NCBI RefSeq assembly: GCF_000021985.1
Contig: NC_011901.1
Span: 1,302,001-1,366,000 of the forward strand
Source: Thioalkalivibrio sulfidiphilus HL-EbGr7
Lineage (GTDB): Bacteria > Pseudomonadota > Gammaproteobacteria > Ectothiorhodospirales > Ectothiorhodospiraceae
Direction of reading: 5' to 3'
Length of the DNA: 64,000 bases
Of the stretch, positions 16,218-25,596 are shown in pieces. The translations under genes were made by a program, and so were the position numbers. The stretch's first letter is position 1, and every line of letters begins with the position of its first letter. Below the pieces are notes generated by a model that was given only the letters and a program-made list of their open reading frames with translations, made no database searches and was not told where the DNA came from.

Positions 16218-18302
16218 TCAGCTCATGGAGGTGAAGTCGTACTCGAGCTTCTCCGAGGGTGCCTGCAGGAAGTTGCCCTGGATGTAGTTCACGCCGATGC
16301 CCCACAGGATGGACAGCCCCGTGGCATCCTCTACGTGCTGGGCGATCACCAGCTTGTTCTGGCCGTGCGCCCCGTCGGTGAGCTGGCGGATGCTTTCCTG
16401 GTTCTCCTCGCTGCTGCTCAGCCTGTCCATGAAGCTGCTGTCGATCTTGAGGTAGTCGGCAGGCACGTGCTGCAGCAGCTGGAAGGGGTTCAGTCCGGTG
16501 CCGAAATCGTCCAGCGCGAAGCGGCAGTGCAGGCCCTTGAGGCCCCTGACGAATTCCTTGGCGGGCTTGAGATGATTGACCACCGTGGTCTCCTTCATCT
16601 CGAACACCACGCACTCGGCGGGGATGCGCCGTTCCTTCAGCTGCTCCACGATCCACGGCAGCATGCCGGGTTCCTGCAGGGAACCGGCGGTGAGCTTGAT
16701 GAAGAAGGTGGTCTCCTTGCCCTTCTTGCGTTGTTCCACCAGCTGGTCCAGGGCGTGGCTGATGACCCAGCGATCCAGCACCTTGGCCATGTCGGTGCGT
16801 TCGGCACTGGGCATGAACTCGGATGCCGGGATCTCCTGGCCGTCTTCGCCCAGCAGGCGCATCAGCACCTCGTAGCGTTCGCCGGATTCCCCGTGCAGGC
16901 TGACCACCGGCTGGTAGAGCAGGCGCACCCGATGCTTGCCGATGGCCTCGGTGATGCGGGCGATCCAGGACTCGTCCAGCTGTCGCTGGGTCATCTCGCC
17001 TTCCTTGGGCTTGTAGCTCACCGCCTGGTTGCCGCCGGCCTTGCGGGCCTCCTCGCAGGCCTTGGCGGCGCGGGACAGCAATTCATTGGCGCTTGGGGCG
17101 TTCTCATCGATCTGGGTCACGCCCGCCGAGGCGGTACAGGTGATGGAGCGGCTGTCCACCTCGCAGATCAGGGCGGCGATGTCCTTGAGCATGGCCTTGA
17201 GGAAGGCCTCGGCATCGGCCGTTTCCCAGTGGCTGGTGAGGATGGCGAAGGCCTCGCCGTCGAAGCGCGCCACCACGTCGTTCTGGCCGCAGTGTTTCTC
17301 CAGGATCTTGCCCACGTCCCCGAGCACCAGGTCACTGCCGGCGACCCCCACCTGGTCGCGGATCTCCTGGAACTTGTCGATCTGCAGTTCTACCAGGGCG
17401 GCATTGCCCTTGCCCTGGGTGGCCTGGCCCAGGGCGGATTCCAGGCGTTCCATGAAGTACTGGCGGTTGTACAGCCCGGTGACCAGGTCGCGCTGGGCCA
17501 GGTAGTTGATCTGCTGCTCCAGCTCCTTGGTGTTGGCCTGACTGCGGATCAGGATCTGGGTGCAGGGTTCACCGTCGATGCTGGCAGGGGTGAATTCCAT
17601 CTGGGCGGTGAAGGACTCGCCGGCGGAGTTCTTGAGCTTGATCTGTACCGACTGGCCGGACTCGTTGCCCTCCGGGGCATGGTCGTAGTTGCGCAGGAAT
17701 TCCTTGAGGGTGCCCTGGTCCTCCTTGGCCACCATGTCCATGATGGGCATGCCTTCCAGGTCGTCGGGATCGGTATAGGCGAACAGCTCCAAGTAGGACT
17801 GGTTGGCGTAGATGTGCATGCCGTCATGCACGTAGGCGATGGCGTCGCGGGAGCTGTCCAGCAGGTTCTTGCAGCGTCGCTCGGCCTCGCGCAGGGAGGA
17901 TTCCTGGGTCTTGAGCTGACGCCAGTGGCGCTGAGCCTCGGCGGCGCGGGTCACCACCAGCTTGAGATGGTCCGGGCGATCCTTGCGTACCATGTCGTGG
18001 GCGCCCAGGGCGAGGCAGTCCACCACGTCCTGATTGGCATCGTTGGCAATCGCAATCACCGGCACATGCCTGCCCATGTCGCGGATGCCGGACATGACCT
18101 GTTCGAGACCCAGTTCCGGTTCGGAGTCCAGGGTGCAGAGCACCACGTCGGGGGCGTGTTTCTGGAGTTTTTCCAGGAGATCGTCCTGGTCTTCAGCCCG
18201 TTCGGGCCTGACGGCGAAACCGGCCGACTTGATGGTGCTGATCATCATCTCGGCGTCGTTCAGGTCACGCTCGATGATCAGCAGGCGGAGAAGGTTTTCC
18301 AT
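16218..18302 (-). CDS. fimX: FimX-like c-di-GMP receptor (degenerate REC-PAS-GGDEF-EAL)
   Basis: 694 residues from the ATG at 18302 (MENLLRLLIIERD); the frame runs back to 18380. The domain order is as in FimX. First is a receiver-like domain (about 1-125) whose phospho-acceptor Asp is replaced (VVLCTLDSEP). A PAS domain follows (about 150-260), then a GGDEF domain reading FDGEA instead of GGDEF (about 275-410), then an EAL domain reading EVL instead of EAL (about 430-685). Degeneration of both catalytic motifs argues for a c-di-GMP-binding receptor with no cyclase activity and probably no phosphodiesterase activity, as in Pseudomonas FimX, which controls type IV pilus assembly and twitching. 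The neighbouring PilZ-domain gene supports this. Confidence 0.82.
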   Translation of the reverse strand: MENLLRLLIIERDLNDAEMMISTIKSAGFAVRPERAEDQDDLLEKLQKHAPDVVLCTLDSEPELGLEQVMSGIRDMGRHVPVIAIANDANQDVVDCLALGAHDMVRKDRPDHLKLVVTRAAEAQRHWRQLKTQESSLREAERRCKNLLDSSRDAIAYVHDGMHIYANQSYLELFAYTDPDDLEGMPIMDMVAKEDQGTLKEFLRNYDHAPEGNESGQSVQIKLKNSAGESFTAQMEFTPASIDGEPCTQILIRSQANTKELEQQINYLAQRDLVTGLYNRQYFMERLESALGQATQGKGNAALVELQIDKFQEIRDQVGVAGSDLVLGDVGKILEKHCGQNDVVARFDGEAFAILTSHWETADAEAFLKAMLKDIAALICEVDSRSITCTASAGVTQIDENAPSANELLSRAAKACEEARKAGGNQAVSYKPKEGEMTQRQLDESWIARITEAIGKHRVRLLYQPVVSLHGESGERYEVLMRLLGEDGQEIPASEFMPSAERTDMAKVLDRWVISHALDQLVEQRKKGKETTFFIKLTAGSLQEPGMLPWIVEQLKERRIPAECVVFEMKETTVVNHLKPAKEFVRGLKGLHCRFALDDFGTGLNPFQLLQHVPADYLKIDSSFMDRLSSSEENQESIRQLTDGAHGQNKLVIAQHVEDATGLSILWGIGVNYIQGNFLQAPSEKLEYDFTSMS

Positions 18303-18435
18303 GTGCGACGTGGGCTCCCGTGTATCCATTTGGCGCGCAGAGAGCCATTGTGCCGTAGACCGGCCATGCTGTGCCAGCATCCAGGGCAGGTGGCAACATG
18401 CAGGACCTGCGCCCGCAGGGGACCAGCAGTGCGGA

Positions 18436-20223
18436 CTAGATCAGGGTCCAGACCTTGTCGAAGGTGTCGCCGCCCGGGGAGGCTTCGGGGGAGGCTTGCT
18501 CGACGTTGCCGAGGCTCGTGTAGCGGAACTGGGTGAACAGGCTGGTGTGCTCGCCCTGGCTTGAGAGCTTCACGCGCAGGGCACGACCCGCCAGGTTGAC
18601 GATGACCTGGTCGCCGAGGCGGAAGCGGCGCGTGGGGGCCAGCAGGCTGGGCGGCTGCTGGATGGTCTTGATGGCCGGCAGCAGCAGGGCCTCCACCGGG
18701 TCGCCGCTGGGCTGACCCATGTGGGCGTGCTCCAGGGTGACAAGCAGTGTCTTGGGCGCGAGCACCTGTACGCCGATCTCCAGGCCCTGTTCCCCCTTGT
18801 TGAGCATCCAGCGGATCACGCCGACGCGCCACTGGTTGTGGCTGCCTTCCTTTTCCCGCAGGCCGATGAGTTCGCCCACCTGGGCGCGGGTGGGTTGCTG
18901 CCCCGGCCAGCGCAGACAGAAGCCGCCGGCACTGGCGTTGAGCACCTGCCAGGTCTCGGCCTCGGCATGGCCCAGGCCGATGGCCCGGATGGGTGCGGGT
19001 GTGTGTTTCTCGGTGAGGTAAGACTCGGTGACCACATTGCCGCGGCCCACCATGTCCCAGGCATCGGCGCCGCCCAGGGCGTCGTGTTTGGCCAGGAACT
19101 GGCCTTCGCGGTCCGCCCGGTGCACGTCGGAGATGGGCTGCAGGCTCAGATCGCCGAACTGCGCGGGCTTGTCCTTGGGCCCGTAGACCTGCTCCTGTTC
19201 CTCGCTGATGGCGATGTGGATGTTGGTCAGGCCCATGGTGACGTTCATGTCGTCGTCCCGCTGGGCACGGCTGAAGCGACGCTTGCTGCTGCGGGTCCAG
19301 ATATCCAGGAGGCGGCGCATGAGATCGGTGCTCATGTCCGTGGCCCGGGGCTTGCCGCCGTGCTGCAGGTGCTCGCGGATCTCGTGGATCAGCGGGGTCA
19401 GGTTGAACAGGCGCACCTGGGGGCCTTCCGGCAGCTCGGCGATGTTCACGTGCACCGGCCCCCGGTCTCCGTTGAGATCCGTGAGGGTGACGCCGTTGGC
19501 GCTATCGGGCATCGGGGTCGAGACGATGATCGCCGAATGCACGGCGGCCTGCAGGTAGTCGTTGAGCTTGTCCACCTCGCCCTGGCGCAGGGCGGGCGGG
19601 CGGCTCAGACCCAGCACGCACAGGCGGATGTAGGCGTCGCTCACTGTGCCGCGGTCTCGCTGGTGCAACTCGTCATCGGGCACTGGCGTATCATGCGCAC
19701 CGTGCTTTTCGGCGATGGCGTAGAGCTCGTGGATGTCATGCCAGATTCCCTGGCCGAGGGGGGTGTACAGACGCCAGGCATGGATCACGCCGTCGCCGGT
19801 GTAGCGCAGCGCCCGGTAGCAGGCCAGGCCGAGCCATTTCTGGATCTGGCGCTTGTGTCCGCCCTGGACCAGGTCGACGATCGCCAGCCGGTAGCCCCGC
19901 CCCAGTTCCACCAGCAGGACCCGGTTGAGGTCGGCGATGCGCCGGCTTTTCTCCGGCAGGGGCAGGGTGCGGTTGTGAAAGTGGCGACTGAGGTGGGCCA
20001 GGATCACCTTGGCCGTGGGACGCAGGGTCTCCATCAGTTCCAGGCGGTCCACGGGAGACATTTCGGCCTTGTTCAGGCTGCGCAGGCCTTCATAGAACTG
20101 CCGCGTGGCCTCGCCCATGTTCACCATGGGCAGGGCCTCAAGCCAGCGTCGCAGTTTGCTCGGCTGGGTCGGGATTCCATCCGGTGTGGTGGTGGCCTTG
20201 AGGCCGGGCAGTCTGAACAGCAT
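18436..20223 (-). CDS. PilZ-domain protein next to fimX (FimW-like)
   Basis: 595 residues, with no signal peptide or membrane helix. The first ~400 residues are helical and unrecognised. The C-terminal part (about 425-530) contains a PilZ-like core with NASAGGFCLRW, matching the (D/N)xSxxG half of the c-di-GMP motif; I cannot see the paired RxxxR arginines. In Pseudomonas a PilZ-domain gene also flanks fimX, and such a protein has been described as a surface-contact c-di-GMP effector. I base the comparison on position and architecture, so orthology is inference. It lies 133 bp upstream of the fimX-like gene on the same strand, probably in one transcription unit. Confidence 0.7.
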   Translation of the reverse strand: MLFRLPGLKATTTPDGIPTQPSKLRRWLEALPMVNMGEATRQFYEGLRSLNKAEMSPVDRLELMETLRPTAKVILAHLSRHFHNRTLPLPEKSRRIADLNRVLLVELGRGYRLAIVDLVQGGHKRQIQKWLGLACYRALRYTGDGVIHAWRLYTPLGQGIWHDIHELYAIAEKHGAHDTPVPDDELHQRDRGTVSDAYIRLCVLGLSRPPALRQGEVDKLNDYLQAAVHSAIIVSTPMPDSANGVTLTDLNGDRGPVHVNIAELPEGPQVRLFNLTPLIHEIREHLQHGGKPRATDMSTDLMRRLLDIWTRSSKRRFSRAQRDDDMNVTMGLTNIHIAISEEQEQVYGPKDKPAQFGDLSLQPISDVHRADREGQFLAKHDALGGADAWDMVGRGNVVTESYLTEKHTPAPIRAIGLGHAEAETWQVLNASAGGFCLRWPGQQPTRAQVGELIGLREKEGSHNQWRVGVIRWMLNKGEQGLEIGVQVLAPKTLLVTLEHAHMGQPSGDPVEALLLPAIKTIQQPPSLLAPTRRFRLGDQVIVNLAGRALRVKLSSQGEHTSLFTQFRYTSLGNVEQASPEASPGGDTFDKVWTLI

Positions 20224-20334
20224 TCGGTGATTCCGTTGCTTGACCTACACCGTAGATCAGGAATTCTGTGAACTGGTTCAATATTCTATAGCAGCTGCCC
20301 GAATTTTTTCATGAATTTTCAGATGAACGAGGAA

Positions 20335-21381
20335 TCATCCCGACAGGGGCGACTTCGCGTCCTGTCCCGGTATCTCCCGCACCAGCCGGGGCACCAGGTA
20401 GCCGGGCAGACGCGCCCTGAGCCCGTGGTGCAGGCGCAGCGCCCGATCGTCATCCACCTGGAAATGGGATGCGCCGCGCACCGGGTCCAGCTGGTGCAGG
20501 TAGTAGGGCATCACGCCGGTGGCAGACAGGGTTTCGCTCAAGTCTGCCAGGGTGTCCACGTCGTCGTTCACACCGCGCAGCAGCACGGACTGATTCAGCA
20601 GGCTCACCCCGGCCCGAGCGAGCCGGGCCAGGGCCTCGCGCACGGGCCAGTGGATCTCCCTGGCGTGATTGGCATGGATCACCAGGACGGTCTGGAAACG
20701 CCCGGGACGCAGCCAGGCCAGCAGGTCTTCGTCCACCCGCTCGGGCAGGATCACCGGCTGGCGGCTGTGCACCCGCAGGCGCCGTACATGGGGGATCTCC
20801 CCCAGGGCGCCGGCAAGGCCCGAGAGGCGCTCGTCGGACAGGGACAGGGGGTCACCGCCGCTCAGGATCACCTCGTGGATGGAATCGTCGCCCGCGATGT
20901 AGTCCAGTGCCGCCTGCCACTCACCCCGGGCGGGATTGGCTTCGCCGTAGGGGAAGTGGCGGCGGAAACAGTAGCGGCAGTGCACCGCGCAGGCGCCGGT
21001 GGTCACCAGCAGCACCCGGCCCCGGTATTTGTGCAGCAGGCCCGGCGCCACCATGGCGGCGCCGTCGCCCACCGGATCCTCCACGAATCCGGGGACGTCG
21101 CGGTATTCCGCGTCCAGGGGCAGGACCTGGCGCAGCAGCGGGTCGTTCGGGTCGCCGGGGCGCATGCGTGCCAGGTAGCCATCGGGAACCCGCAGGCGGA
21201 ACAGTTCTGCGGCGCGGCGTGCCGCGGGCAGCAGGGCGGGGTCCAGGCCCAGACGCCGGATCAGCACCTCGGGGTCCGTGATGGCAGCGGCCTGAAGGCG
21301 CTGCCAGGGGCGCGCCCGGCCCGGGTTTGACGGCTCCGGCTGCGGGGGCACCTGTCTTGCTGGCAGTGTTCGGGTTATCAT
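20335..21381 (-). CDS. epmB: EpmB, EF-P lysine 2,3-aminomutase
   Basis: 348 residues from the ATG at 21381 (MITRTLPARQ); longer starts would run into the efp control region. It is a radical-SAM enzyme with the cluster motif CAVHCRYCFRR (CxxxCxxC, near residue 130), then ILSGGDPLSL, and a lysine-aminomutase barrel lacking the long C-terminal PLP extension of catabolic enzymes. EpmB isomerises lysine to (R)-beta-lysine, which EpmA then attaches to elongation factor P. It is divergent from efp with a 65-bp shared promoter region; epmA follows efp, so the whole modification module is together. Confidence 0.95.
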   Translation of the reverse strand: MITRTLPARQVPPQPEPSNPGRARPWQRLQAAAITDPEVLIRRLGLDPALLPAARRAAELFRLRVPDGYLARMRPGDPNDPLLRQVLPLDAEYRDVPGFVEDPVGDGAAMVAPGLLHKYRGRVLLVTTGACAVHCRYCFRRHFPYGEANPARGEWQAALDYIAGDDSIHEVILSGGDPLSLSDERLSGLAGALGEIPHVRRLRVHSRQPVILPERVDEDLLAWLRPGRFQTVLVIHANHAREIHWPVREALARLARAGVSLLNQSVLLRGVNDDVDTLADLSETLSATGVMPYYLHQLDPVRGASHFQVDDDRALRLHHGLRARLPGYLVPRLVREIPGQDAKSPLSG

Positions 21382-21446
21382 GTGCGGCTTGATTTTCCTG
21401 ACTTTATCCGGAGCCTCGCTCCGCCTCCCGAAGAGACACACCACTT

Positions 21447-22010
21447 ATGGCGAACTACAGCACCAGCGAATTCAAGAGCGGCCTGAAGATCCTGATGGAT
21501 GGCGATCCCTACGCCATCATCGAGAACGAGTTCGTCAAGCCCGGCAAGGGCCAGGCCTTCAACCGCGTCAAGGTGCGCAACCTCAAGACCGGCCGGGTGC
21601 TGGAAAAGACCTTCAAGTCGGGGGATTCCGTGGAGGCCGCCGACGTGATGGATACCAACATGCAGTACCTCTACACCGACGGCGAATTCTGGCACTTCAT
21701 GGTACCAGATACCTTCGAGCAGCACGCCGCTGGCGAGGCCGCCGTGGCCGATGCCATCAAGTGGCTCAAGGAGCAGGACATGTGCGTTGTGACCCTGTGG
21801 AACGGTGTGCCCCTGGCCGTGAGCCCGCCCAACTTCGTGGAACTGACCATCACCCAGTGTGACCCCGGCGTGCGCGGCGACACCGCCCAGGGCGGCACCA
21901 AGCCGGCGACCCTGGAGACCGGTGCCGTGGTCAAGGTGCCGCTGTTCGTGGAAGAGGGCGAGAAGGTGCGCGTGGACACCCGCACCGGCGAATACGTCTC
22001 CCGCGTCTGA
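21447..22010 (+). CDS. efp: Elongation factor P
   Basis: 187 residues, one KOW-like N-terminal domain plus two OB folds, ending [10 protein letters not shown] as is typical. The modification loop reads KPGKGQAF (near residue 32), so the lysine that receives beta-lysine is present and is followed by GQAF as in EpmA-type EF-P. It relieves ribosome stalling at polyproline stretches. The flanking epmB and epmA genes agree with the lysine-type loop. Confidence 0.97.
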   Translation: MANYSTSEFKSGLKILMDGDPYAIIENEFVKPGKGQAFNRVKVRNLKTGRVLEKTFKSGDSVEAADVMDTNMQYLYTDGEFWHFMVPDTFEQHAAGEAAVADAIKWLKEQDMCVVTLWNGVPLAVSPPNFVELTITQCDPGVRGDTAQGGTKPATLETGAVVKVPLFVEEGEKVRVDTRTGEYVSRV

Positions 22011-22023
22011 GCCCCATCCCCCG

Positions 22024-22980
22024 GTGAATGAGGACTGGTACCCCGGGGCATCGCCGGACGTGCTGCGCGCACGGGCTGCGATGCACGCCGGGATACGTGC
22101 CTTCTTCGCCGGGCGCGGCGTGCTGGAGGTGGAGACCCCCATGCTCTCCCGGGCCGCCGCCACCGATCCCGCCCTGGAAAGCCTGGTGGCCGGTACCGAT
22201 GCCGGGTACCGTTACCTGCACACCTCGCCCGAATTTCCCATGAAGCGCCTGCTGGCGGCGGGCAGCGGCGACATCTACCAGATCGCCCGGGTATTTCGCG
22301 CCGGCGAGGCGGGGCGTTATCACAACCCCGAGTTCAGCCTGCTGGAGTGGTACCGGCTGGATTTCGATGAGCACCGGCTCATGGACGAGGTGGAGGCCCT
22401 GGTACGAACGCTGGCCGCTGCAAACGATCCCGGCCCTGCCGAGCGTCTGGACTACGCCGAGGCCTTCCGCCGCCATGCCGGGCTCGATCCCTTCGCGGCC
22501 ACGGTCGCTGAACTGTCCGCCAATGCGGCAGACCATGGCATCGCCTTCTCCGGCGAACTGGACCGGGACGGCTGGCTGGACCTGCTCATGAGCCAGGTGG
22601 TGGCGCCGGCCTTTCCCGCCGGGCGCCTGATCTTCATCCACGGCTACCCCGCCAGCCAGGCGGCGCTCGCCCGCCTGCGCCCTGGTGATCCGCCCACCGC
22701 TGCCCGCTTTGAGCTGCACTGGGGCTCCCTGGAACTGGCCAACGGGTTCCACGAACTGAGCGATGCCGACGAACAGGCGGCCCGTTTTGCACGGGATCTG
22801 GCGATCCGTCAGGCGCGGGGTCTGCCCGAGGTGCCCGTGGACCGGCACCTGCTGGCGGCCCTGCAAGCGGGCCTGCCCGACTGCGCCGGCGTGGCCCTGG
22901 GCCTGGACCGGCTGCTCATGTGCCTGACCGGCGCCTCGCACATCGACCAGGTGCTGGCCTTTGCCTGGGATCGTGCGTGA
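22024..22980 (+). CDS. epmA: EpmA, EF-P--(R)-beta-lysine ligase
   Basis: 318 residues from a GTG at 22024, 13 bp after efp; the open frame extends into efp but the family is ~325 residues. It is a class II lysyl-tRNA-synthetase-like catalytic core without the anticodon-binding domain: FFAGRGVLEVETPMLS (motif 1), FRAGEAGRYHNPEFSLLEWYR (motif 2, in two blocks), and GVALGLDRLLM (motif 3). It activates (R)-beta-lysine and transfers it to EF-P. A REP-type hairpin begins 6 bp after the stop. Confidence 0.95.
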   Translation: MNEDWYPGASPDVLRARAAMHAGIRAFFAGRGVLEVETPMLSRAAATDPALESLVAGTDAGYRYLHTSPEFPMKRLLAAGSGDIYQIARVFRAGEAGRYHNPEFSLLEWYRLDFDEHRLMDEVEALVRTLAAANDPGPAERLDYAEAFRRHAGLDPFAATVAELSANAADHGIAFSGELDRDGWLDLLMSQVVAPAFPAGRLIFIHGYPASQAALARLRPGDPPTAARFELHWGSLELANGFHELSDADEQAARFARDLAIRQARGLPEVPVDRHLLAALQAGLPDCAGVALGLDRLLMCLTGASHIDQVLAFAWDRA

Positions 22981-22986
22981 TCCAAG

Positions 22987-23124
22987 GTAGGTCGGGCTTC
23001 AGCCCGACAGAGTGGCCTGCCGATGCCGCGGCTGTCGGGCTGAAGCCCGACCTACACCCTTCCCAATTCACCCTTCCCAATTCACCCTTCCCAATTCACC
23101 CTTCCCAATTCACCCTTCCCACTT
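22987..23124. repeat. REP-type inverted pair followed by 14-bp tandem repeats
   Basis: Two perfect 23-bp arms (GTAGG...CGACA, 22987-23009, and its complement, 23033-23055) enclose a 23-bp loop. Each arm is itself a hairpin (GTCGGGCT-TC-AGCCCGAC). From 23056, the 14-bp unit ACCCTTCCCAATTC repeats four times and then decays. The unit can be read as two heptamers, ACCCTTC and CCAATTC. The stop codon of psd (23110-23112) lies in the repeat. This is a convergent epmA/psd junction. Confidence 0.88.
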
Positions 23125-23979
23125 CCCCAGTGCCTGCCCCATCTTCACCCGCACCCCCGGCGCCAGCTCGGCGTTCCAGGTGAAGGGGCCCTCCGGCAGC
23201 AGCAGGATCACCGTGGAACCCAGGTTGAAGCGCCCCATCTCGGCGCCCCGGGCCAGCTGCACCGGGCGGTGGTCGTAGCGGGTGACGGTCAGGTCATGCT
23301 GCGGCGGGGTGATCTCGCCGGCCCACACCAGCTCGATGCTGCCCACGTTGATGGCGCCCACCATGATGGAGGCGAGCGGGCCTCGGTCGGTGTCGAACAG
23401 GCAGGCGACCCGCTCGTTGCGGGCGAACAGGTTGGGGATGGTGCGCACCGTGTGGGGCGCCACGGAGAACAGCCGGCCGGGCACGTACACCGTCTCCAGC
23501 AGGCGCCCGGCGGCGGGCATGTGCACCCGGTGGTAGTCCCGGGGGGAGAGGTAGAGGGTGATGAAATGTCCGTTGCGGAAGGGATCCGCCCGCCGGGGGT
23601 CACCGCCCACCAGGATGTCCAGGCTGTATCCATGGCCCTTGGCCTGGATGATGCGCCCGTCGCGGATGCGTCCCAGGGCGCTGACGGTGCTGTCGGCAGG
23701 GCTCAGCAGGGCCAGCGGGTCCGGGTCCAGGGGGCGGACCTCGGGTCGCAGGGCCCGGGTGAAGAAGGCGTTGAAGCTCGCGTAGGCCTCGGGGCGGGAT
23801 TCCTGGGCCTCGCCCATGGCCACCCCGTAATGGCGGATGAACCAGCGCAGCACCGGGTTCTTGGCCCGGGTCTCCCAGCGGGCGAGGCGATGCACCAGTC
23901 GGGAGATGGCGTGGTGGGGCAGCAGGTACAGGGGCAGGGACTTGAGCCAGTCAAGCCAGCGGGGCGGCACCTGGCTCAT
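23110..23979 (-). CDS. psd: Phosphatidylserine decarboxylase proenzyme
   Basis: 289 residues, the usual bacterial size. The self-cleavage motif LGST (RFNLGSTVILL, near residue 255) marks the site where serine becomes the pyruvoyl group, splitting the protein into beta and short alpha chains. The charge-relay residues YLSPRDYHRVHMP (near residue 147) are also present. It makes phosphatidylethanolamine at the inner membrane. The gene ends within the tandem repeats at 23056-23124, which supply the last codons and the stop. sco1 lies immediately upstream on the same strand. Confidence 0.95.
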   Translation of the reverse strand: MSQVPPRWLDWLKSLPLYLLPHHAISRLVHRLARWETRAKNPVLRWFIRHYGVAMGEAQESRPEAYASFNAFFTRALRPEVRPLDPDPLALLSPADSTVSALGRIRDGRIIQAKGHGYSLDILVGGDPRRADPFRNGHFITLYLSPRDYHRVHMPAAGRLLETVYVPGRLFSVAPHTVRTIPNLFARNERVACLFDTDRGPLASIMVGAINVGSIELVWAGEITPPQHDLTVTRYDHRPVQLARGAEMGRFNLGSTVILLLPEGPFTWNAELAPGVRVKMGQALGKWEG

Positions 23980-23980
23980 G

Positions 23981-24643
23981 TCAGCCGGGCCGGTAGCGCT
24001 TGTGGATCTGCAGGAAGTCCGAGGCCAGGGTCTCGACCTGGTGGGGGGCGCTCAGGACCGCCTGGAACTCGCCCCGGGGGTTGATCAGGATGATGGAGGC
24101 GGAGTGATCCACCAGGTAATTGTCCGGATCCCGGGGGTCCTCCGCCTTGCGGTGCAGGATGCCCATGGAGCGGGTCAGCGGGGTCAGTTGTTCCATGGGC
24201 CCGGTCACGCCGAGGAACTCCTGGTGGAAATAGGGCACGTAGGTCTTCAGGGCCTCGGGGGTGTCCCGCTCCGGATCCACGGACACGAACACCGCCCGGG
24301 GGTCGACGCTGGGGTCGGCGCGCCGGATCTCCTCGAAGGTGCTGGCCAGCAGGGCCATGGTCATGGGGCAGATGTCGGGGCAGTAGGTGTAACCGAAGAA
24401 CAGGAAGGTCCACTGGTTCTCGAGGGACGCGCGGGTGAAGGGCTCACCGTTCATGTCCACCAGCTCGAACTCGGGCAGCGGCCGGGGCTCTGTCAGCCAG
24501 GTACCGCTTTGCAGGGTGAGCGTACCGCCGGGGGCGGCGTCCCGCTGCATCATGCCGATACCCAGCCCGATGGCCAGCGCCACCACGCCCGCCACCACCA
24601 GCAGGACGATCTGCAGACTGCGATTGTTCTGTGTGGATGTCAT
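23981..24643 (-). CDS. SCO1/SenC-family copper chaperone / thiol-disulfide protein
   Basis: 220 residues from the ATG at 24643 (MTSTQNNRS); a start 30 bp earlier is in frame but lies in the shared promoter. One N-terminal membrane helix (about 9-30) anchors a periplasmic thioredoxin-like domain. Copper ligands are present: CPDIC (CxxxC, near residue 85) and the distal His in LVDHSAS (near 175). The family delivers copper to the CuA site of cytochrome oxidase. No oxidase genes are visible nearby. It starts 41 bp from the divergent prmB and ends 1 bp before psd. An AATAAT hexamer ends 6 bp before the ATG, so a very short leader is possible. Confidence 0.9.
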   Translation of the reverse strand: MTSTQNNRSLQIVLLVVAGVVALAIGLGIGMMQRDAAPGGTLTLQSGTWLTEPRPLPEFELVDMNGEPFTRASLENQWTFLFFGYTYCPDICPMTMALLASTFEEIRRADPSVDPRAVFVSVDPERDTPEALKTYVPYFHQEFLGVTGPMEQLTPLTRSMGILHRKAEDPRDPDNYLVDHSASIILINPRGEFQAVLSAPHQVETLASDFLQIHKRYRPG

Positions 24644-24684
24644 GCGGGTATTATTCCACATCTTTTCCCGCACCGGCAGAGACC

Positions 24685-25596
24685 ATGACCGACCCCAATT
24701 GCACCCAGGGCCTGGAATCCATCCGCGACTTCATTCGCTGGGGTGCCAGCCGTTTCAACGAGGCGGGCCTGACCTACGGTCATGGCACCGACAATGCCCT
24801 GGACGAGGCCGCCTGGCTGGTCCTGCACGCCCTGCATCTCGGCCACGACCTGCCGCCCGCGTATCTGGACGCGCGCCTGTCCCGGGAGGAACGCGCCCGG
24901 GTGGCGGACCTGCTGCTGCAGCGGGTTAGCACCCGCAAGCCCGCCGCCTACCTGATCCGCGAGGCCTGGTTCGCGGGCCTGTCCTTCTACGTGGATGAGC
25001 GGGTGCTGGTGCCCCGTTCGCCCATCGCGGAACTCATCGAGCAGGGCTTCGCCCCCTGGATCGATCCGGAGCGGGTCGAGCGGGTGCTGGATCTGTGCAC
25101 CGGCAGCGGCTGCATCGGCATCGCCTGCGCCCATGCCTTCCCCGACGCCCGGGTGGACCTGAGCGACATCTCCCCCGATGCCCTGGCCGTGGCCCGGGAG
25201 AACATCCGCCGCCATGGGGTGGCTGACCGGGTGCGCGCGATCCGCTCGGACCTGTTCGAGGGGCTTGCCGGCGAGCGCTACGACCTGATCGTCAGCAACC
25301 CGCCCTATGTGGACGCCGCCGACATGGCCGCGCTCACCCCCGAGTTCCGTCACGAGCCGGTGCTGGGCCTGGCCTCCGGCGAGGACGGTCTGGACGCCAC
25401 CCTGCGCATCCTGCGTGATGCGCCCGAGCACCTGAACCCCGGCGGCATCCTGGTGGTGGAGGTGGGCAACAGCCAGGAAGCGCTCATGGCGCGGCTGCCG
25501 GACGCGCCCTTGACCTGGCTTGAGTTCGAGCACGGGGGACAGGGGGTGTTCGTGGTGAGTGCCGAAGATCTGGGGCGGCTGGGCGGTCAGGGGTGA
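24685..25596 (+). CDS. prmB: PrmB, ribosomal protein uL3 glutamine methyltransferase
   Basis: 303 residues from the ATG at 24685 (MTDPNCTQG); an upstream in-frame ATG would lie in sco1. The N-terminal helical domain is followed by a SAM-binding fold with [16 protein letters not shown] (near residue 135) and the glutamine-methyltransferase signature NPPY (IVSNPPYVD, near residue 207). PrmB methylates a glutamine of ribosomal protein L3. It is distinguished from PrmC by the [28 protein letters not shown] segment (here [20 protein letters not shown]). Its stop codon TGA is the end of the first unit of the heptamer array that follows. Confidence 0.9.
   Translation: MTDPNCTQGLESIRDFIRWGASRFNEAGLTYGHGTDNALDEAAWLVLHALHLGHDLPPAYLDARLSREERARVADLLLQRVSTRKPAAYLIREAWFAGLSFYVDERVLVPRSPIAELIEQGFAPWIDPERVERVLDLCTGSGCIGIACAHAFPDARVDLSDISPDALAVARENIRRHGVADRVRAIRSDLFEGLAGERYDLIVSNPPYVDAADMAALTPEFRHEPVLGLASGEDGLDATLRILRDAPEHLNPGGILVVEVGNSQEALMARLPDAPLTWLEFEHGGQGVFVVSAEDLGRLGGQG

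Noticed and set aside
15894-18536. Very long plus-strand open frame (880 codons) opposite the fimX-like gene
   Set aside because: It is the antisense shadow of a GC-rich coding sequence; the minus-strand FimX-like protein has clear domains and the plus-strand product has none.
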